DNA from: an uncultured Bacteroidales bacterium
GTDB lineage: Bacteria > Bacteroidota > Bacteroidia > Bacteroidales > FEN-979
Reading direction: 5' to 3'
Length of the DNA: 64,000 nt
NCBI GenBank assembly: GCA_903959905.1
Contig: CAJBYO010000020.1
Span: forward strand, 1-64,000
Both the position numbers and the translations under genes were made by a program. Below, in pieces: positions 61,454 to 64,000 of the stretch. The notes under the pieces are model-generated. The model was not told the DNA's origin. It worked only from the letters and a program-made list of their open reading frames with translations, and ran no database searches. Positions within the stretch are counted from its first letter, which is position 1. Each line of letters opens with the position of its first letter.

Positions 61454-62269
61454 ATGAACACCAATTTTTTCCATACCCTGAAAAACGGGAACCAGTCCAG
61501 TTTCTTCCTGATTGCCGGGCCCTGTGTTGTTGAGGATGAAGAGATGCCACTGGCCATCGCATCAAGGATCAAACAGATCACCGACCGGCTGGAAATTCCT
61601 TTCATTTTCAAGGCTTCGTATGAAAAGGCCAACAGGTCACGGTCAGACTCCTTCACCGGGATCGGGCACGAAATGGCGCTTCAACTGATCAGGCAGGTGG
61701 GTATTGACCTTGATATTCCGGTGCTGACAGATATTCATACAGAAGAACAGGCTGCACTGGCAGCAGATTATGTGGATGCCTTGCAGATACCGGCGTTCCT
61801 CTGCCGTCAGACCGATTTGCTGATCGCTGCCGGGAAAACCGGGAAGGTGATAAACATTAAAAAGGGACAGTTTGCCTCCGCAGAGTCAATGAAATTTGCC
61901 GTCCAGAAGGTCCTTCAAACCGGCAACTCAAAAATCATGCTCACTGAGCGTGGCACAACGTTCGGGTACAATGACCTGGTAGTTGATTTCAGGAACATAC
62001 CTGAGATGCAGGCAAACGGAGTTCCGGTGGTGGTGGATATAACCCATTCACTTCAGCAGCCAAACCAGGCATCCGGCATTACAGGCGGGCGGCCAGACCT
62101 GATTGAAACGATCGGGAAGGCAGCAATTGCCGTCGGATGCGATGGAATATTCCTGGAAACACACCATGATCCGGGCAATGCCATGTCGGACGGTGCAAAC
62201 ATGCTCCAGCTTGACTTTCTTGAAGACCTCCTGGAGAAACTGGTTAAAATCAGGAAAGCTGTTTATTGA
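61454..62269 (+). CDS. kdsA: 3-deoxy-8-phosphooctulonate synthase
   Basis: Condenses phosphoenolpyruvate with arabinose 5-phosphate to make KDO 8-phosphate for the LPS inner core. The 271-residue protein has L-I-A-G-P-C-V-V-E-D, F-K-A-S-Y-E-K-A-N-R-S, L-T-D-I-H-T-E-E-Q-A, Q-I-P-A-F-L-C-R-Q-T-D-L, and late E-T-H-H-D-P-G-N-A-M-S-D-G. Cys in A-G-P-C matches the metal-dependent class; the E. coli enzyme has Asn there. An upstream in-frame ATG at 61424 lies inside the palindrome, so ATG 61454 is chosen. It overlaps the DUF4831 gene by 7 bases at its end. Confidence 0.95.
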   Translation: MNTNFFHTLKNGNQSSFFLIAGPCVVEDEEMPLAIASRIKQITDRLEIPFIFKASYEKANRSRSDSFTGIGHEMALQLIRQVGIDLDIPVLTDIHTEEQAALAADYVDALQIPAFLCRQTDLLIAAGKTGKVINIKKGQFASAESMKFAVQKVLQTGNSKIMLTERGTTFGYNDLVVDFRNIPEMQANGVPVVVDITHSLQQPNQASGITGGRPDLIETIGKAAIAVGCDGIFLETHHDPGNAMSDGANMLQLDFLEDLLEKLVKIRKAVY

Positions 62270-63444
62270 ATCTCCAACCCTTTTATGCCGCCAGTTTCTT
62301 TATGGAACTCTACTTTCCATTTGGCTGCAGGCAGGTTTGTCACAACGCCCAATTGTGAAACCATGCATTGGGTTTCTTCTTGTGTATTTTCATCAAGTTT
62401 AACGGAAACACGTGCCAACTCAGGGATACGGTAAGAAAATCCCTGAACTTTTGATTCCTTTTCGGCCTTTTTCAGGTAGTTAGCCACCGTATTGGTATTC
62501 CCGACTCTTTGAACTTTAATGGTAACCACCTTTCCGCCTGGCTCATCCAGGTCAATGATCCCTTTTGATTTGAGGAATTTAAAAATCGGGATTTCCGTGT
62601 TGATCTGGTTTGGAACAGGAATATATTTATAACTGAATGTCAGGCTCTTGTGCACACTTATCCCGGTAAACAGTTTGAGGTATTCCTTCTCCATCCTGTT
62701 CAGCTGATCATCCATGTATTCCAGCGTCTCCTTGTTATAATTCACCTCCTGGGTGCCGCTGATCAGGTTAAACCGGTTGTCCTTGATCTTGGATATAAAA
62801 TCGGCAGCCTCCTTCGCTTTCTGTTCAGGTGATTTTTCAACCATCGTGCGCTTATAATATTGACGTTCCACGGTCATGGTATCCACATTTATTTTTCGGA
62901 TGATGGTATCCACCTTCTCAAAAACACTCACATCGGCAGAATATTTAAACAGTTCACCGAATGCATCTTTTTCAACATCAGCAATGGGTTCCGTCTCTTT
63001 TTGCTTCCATGAATAGTTTTCAACAGTATCGCTGTTCTCCGGCAATGTTCCAAGGATCACACCAGCATCCGTAAGTGAAAGCATGCCTGCCTTCTCCCCT
63101 TTTGAGATTTTATCTCCCAGTTCAACAAAGTAATATTGATCGGGATCCGGCTCAGGGTAGGTTGTAATGGAGATCCTGCTTATACTGAAGTCAATTGAAT
63201 TGGCCGGAATTACATTTTTAAGACCGAGGAACCGCAGCGCAAAATCGGCATAAGGCCCTTTATAGTTCTCTGTCCGGTCTATTTTCACATCAATTTTCAC
63301 GACGGTGCGCGGCAGGGAATAAAATACGCCATCCTTGGTCTGGGGTGCTGCATTGTTATCAATGCGAAGTACATTGATCTGCGCCTGTCCGGCGAAGGCA
63401 ACCAGGAGTAGCAGTGCAGTGACTGCTGCCATTATTTTCTTCAT
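62263..63444 (-). CDS. DUF4831-family exported protein
   Basis: A 393-residue protein of the Bacteroidota-specific DUF4831 family. The signal peptide is M-K-K-I-M-A-A-V-T-A-L-L-L-L-V-A-F-A-G-Q-A-Q. Typical features follow: F-Y-S-L-P-R-T-V-V-K-I-D-V-K-I near the start, A-D-F-A-L-R-F-L-G-L-K-N-V, and a central long helix (E-Q-K-A-K-E-A-A-D-F-I-S-K-I). I use the ATG at 63444, because a longer frame to 63603 would overlap the glutamine synthetase gene. Its role is unknown. It begins 10 bases after the glutamine synthetase stop, hence co-transcribed. Confidence 0.88.
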   Translation of the reverse strand: MKKIMAAVTALLLLVAFAGQAQINVLRIDNNAAPQTKDGVFYSLPRTVVKIDVKIDRTENYKGPYADFALRFLGLKNVIPANSIDFSISRISITTYPEPDPDQYYFVELGDKISKGEKAGMLSLTDAGVILGTLPENSDTVENYSWKQKETEPIADVEKDAFGELFKYSADVSVFEKVDTIIRKINVDTMTVERQYYKRTMVEKSPEQKAKEAADFISKIKDNRFNLISGTQEVNYNKETLEYMDDQLNRMEKEYLKLFTGISVHKSLTFSYKYIPVPNQINTEIPIFKFLKSKGIIDLDEPGGKVVTIKVQRVGNTNTVANYLKKAEKESKVQGFSYRIPELARVSVKLDENTQEETQCMVSQLGVVTNLPAAKWKVEFHKETGGIKGLEIQ

Positions 63445-63454
63445 ATACGTTTTT

Positions 63455-64000
63455 TTAGCGGGTGAATAACAATTCCCGGTATTTGGGCAGGGGCCACAGT
63501 TCATCATCCACAAGCAGTTCGAGCTTATCGGCATGGTACCTGATTTTTTCAAAATAAGGAAGGACCTTGTCGCAGTATTCAAAGGCCTTTTCCTCTGCCT
63601 CATGAACTTTGTTGGCCTCCTTCCTTGCTTCGATCATCTCGTTCACAAAGGTTTTAATCTTATCAACATGTTCAGATATCTCCGTAATGGTCTCCATCTG
63701 ATTCTGTGAAAGTTTTCCATACGTTTTGATGTCAAGAACCTGCTTAAGTCCTTTCACGTTGTCAATCAAAGTGTTCTGATACCGGATGGCAACAGGAATA
63801 ATATGGTTCCCGGCAAGGTCGCCAAGAACACGCGACTCAATCTGGATCTTTTTGGTGTAATTTTCCAGCCGGATCTCGTGACGGGCACTTAATTCCCTTT
63901 TAGAAAGCACGTTGTTCCTTTCAAACAAATCGGTGGTCTTCTTTTCAACAAACGCTTTCAGTGCTTCAGGGGTGGTCTTTCTGTTTGACAAACCGCGTTT
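63455..64000 (-). CDS. glnN: Glutamine synthetase type III, C-terminal part (cut by window edge)
   Basis: The gene enters from the right edge and only the last 181 residues are visible. They match the C-terminal region of type III glutamine synthetases, the ATP-dependent ammonia-assimilating form common in Bacteroidota: K-R-G-L-S-N-R-K-T-T-P-E-A-L, E-N-Y-T-K-K-I-Q-I-E-S-R-V-L-G-D-L-A, H-I-I-P-V-A-I-R-Y-Q-N-T-L-I-D-N-V-K-G-L, and the final Y-H-A-D-K-L-E-L-L-V-D-D-E-L-W-P-L-P-K-Y-R-E-L-L-F. The apparent ATG-like start at 63991 is a TTG within the gene. The catalytic part is outside the window. Confidence 0.94.
   Translation of the reverse strand, partial: KRGLSNRKTTPEALKAFVEKKTTDLFERNNVLSKRELSARHEIRLENYTKKIQIESRVLGDLAGNHIIPVAIRYQNTLIDNVKGLKQVLDIKTYGKLSQNQMETITEISEHVDKIKTFVNEMIEARKEANKVHEAEEKAFEYCDKVLPYFEKIRYHADKLELLVDDELWPLPKYRELLFTR

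Overview
The window looks like a chromosomal piece of a Bacteroidota genome, most likely a Bacteroidales-type anaerobe or facultative organism. The evidence is: several secreted proteins ending in type IX secretion (T9SS) sorting domains, a PorP/SprF-family protein, a type III glutamine synthetase at the right edge, DUF4831 and DUF3108 proteins, and -7 boxes of the Bacteroidota form TAnnTTTG in front of many genes (one with a matching TTTG 19 bases upstream, before the isocitrate dehydrogenase-like gene). I see no rRNA, tRNA, CRISPR array or complete insertion sequence. A transposase C-terminus is cut off at the left edge.

Layout. 1-8.9 kb: transposase fragment, DedA-type membrane protein, YugP-type zinc peptidase, glyoxalase-fold protein, T9SS-exported FG-GAP protein, a heptamer minisatellite, amino acid permease, DUF3108 protein and a BadF-type kinase. 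8.9-18 kb: tRNA maturation genes (miaA, CCA-adding enzyme), a TCA-like cluster (isocitrate dehydrogenase-like, degenerate HD protein, one-chain LeuC-LeuD-type aconitase), a lipid A-type acyltransferase and lipoate ligase. 18-24 kb: nhaA, a small NTF2-like lipoprotein, a two-component pair with a sigma-54 activator, then a PorP/SprF gene with a possible sigma-54 promoter. 24-36 kb: a minus-strand surface-structure locus with an usher-like outer membrane protein, a PapD-like chaperone, DUF4402-type subunits, a 1155-residue T9SS protein and a phage-tail-fibre-like protein. 36.5-43.8 kb: DsrE protein, M3 peptidase and a MacB-like efflux operon with two different permeases and an adaptor. 44-51 kb: a redox/Fe-S module, in which Crp/Fnr and Rrf2 regulators diverge from an operon of a lone ABC ATPase, G3E-like GTPase, cysteine desulfurase, DUF6356 protein, Fe-S protein and flavoprotein. 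51-55 kb: pdxH, a Fer4-CDGSH fusion and three-subunit transhydrogenase. 55-60 kb: a small lipoprotein and two surface proteins. 60-64 kb: rarA, kdsA, a DUF4831 protein and the end of glutamine synthetase III.

Two regions stand out as possibly undescribed systems. One is the chaperone-usher-like locus in an organism that also uses the T9SS. The other is the Crp/Rrf2-flanked operon that pairs a cysteine desulfurase with an orphan ABC ATPase and a cysteine-rich GTPase, which I read as assembly of a metal or Fe-S cofactor. A third theme is the intergenic DNA. Many spacers are built from short word repeats, often folded into long inverted repeats, and some run into coding sequence: the aconitase linker, the CCA-enzyme start and the Rrf2 C-terminus.
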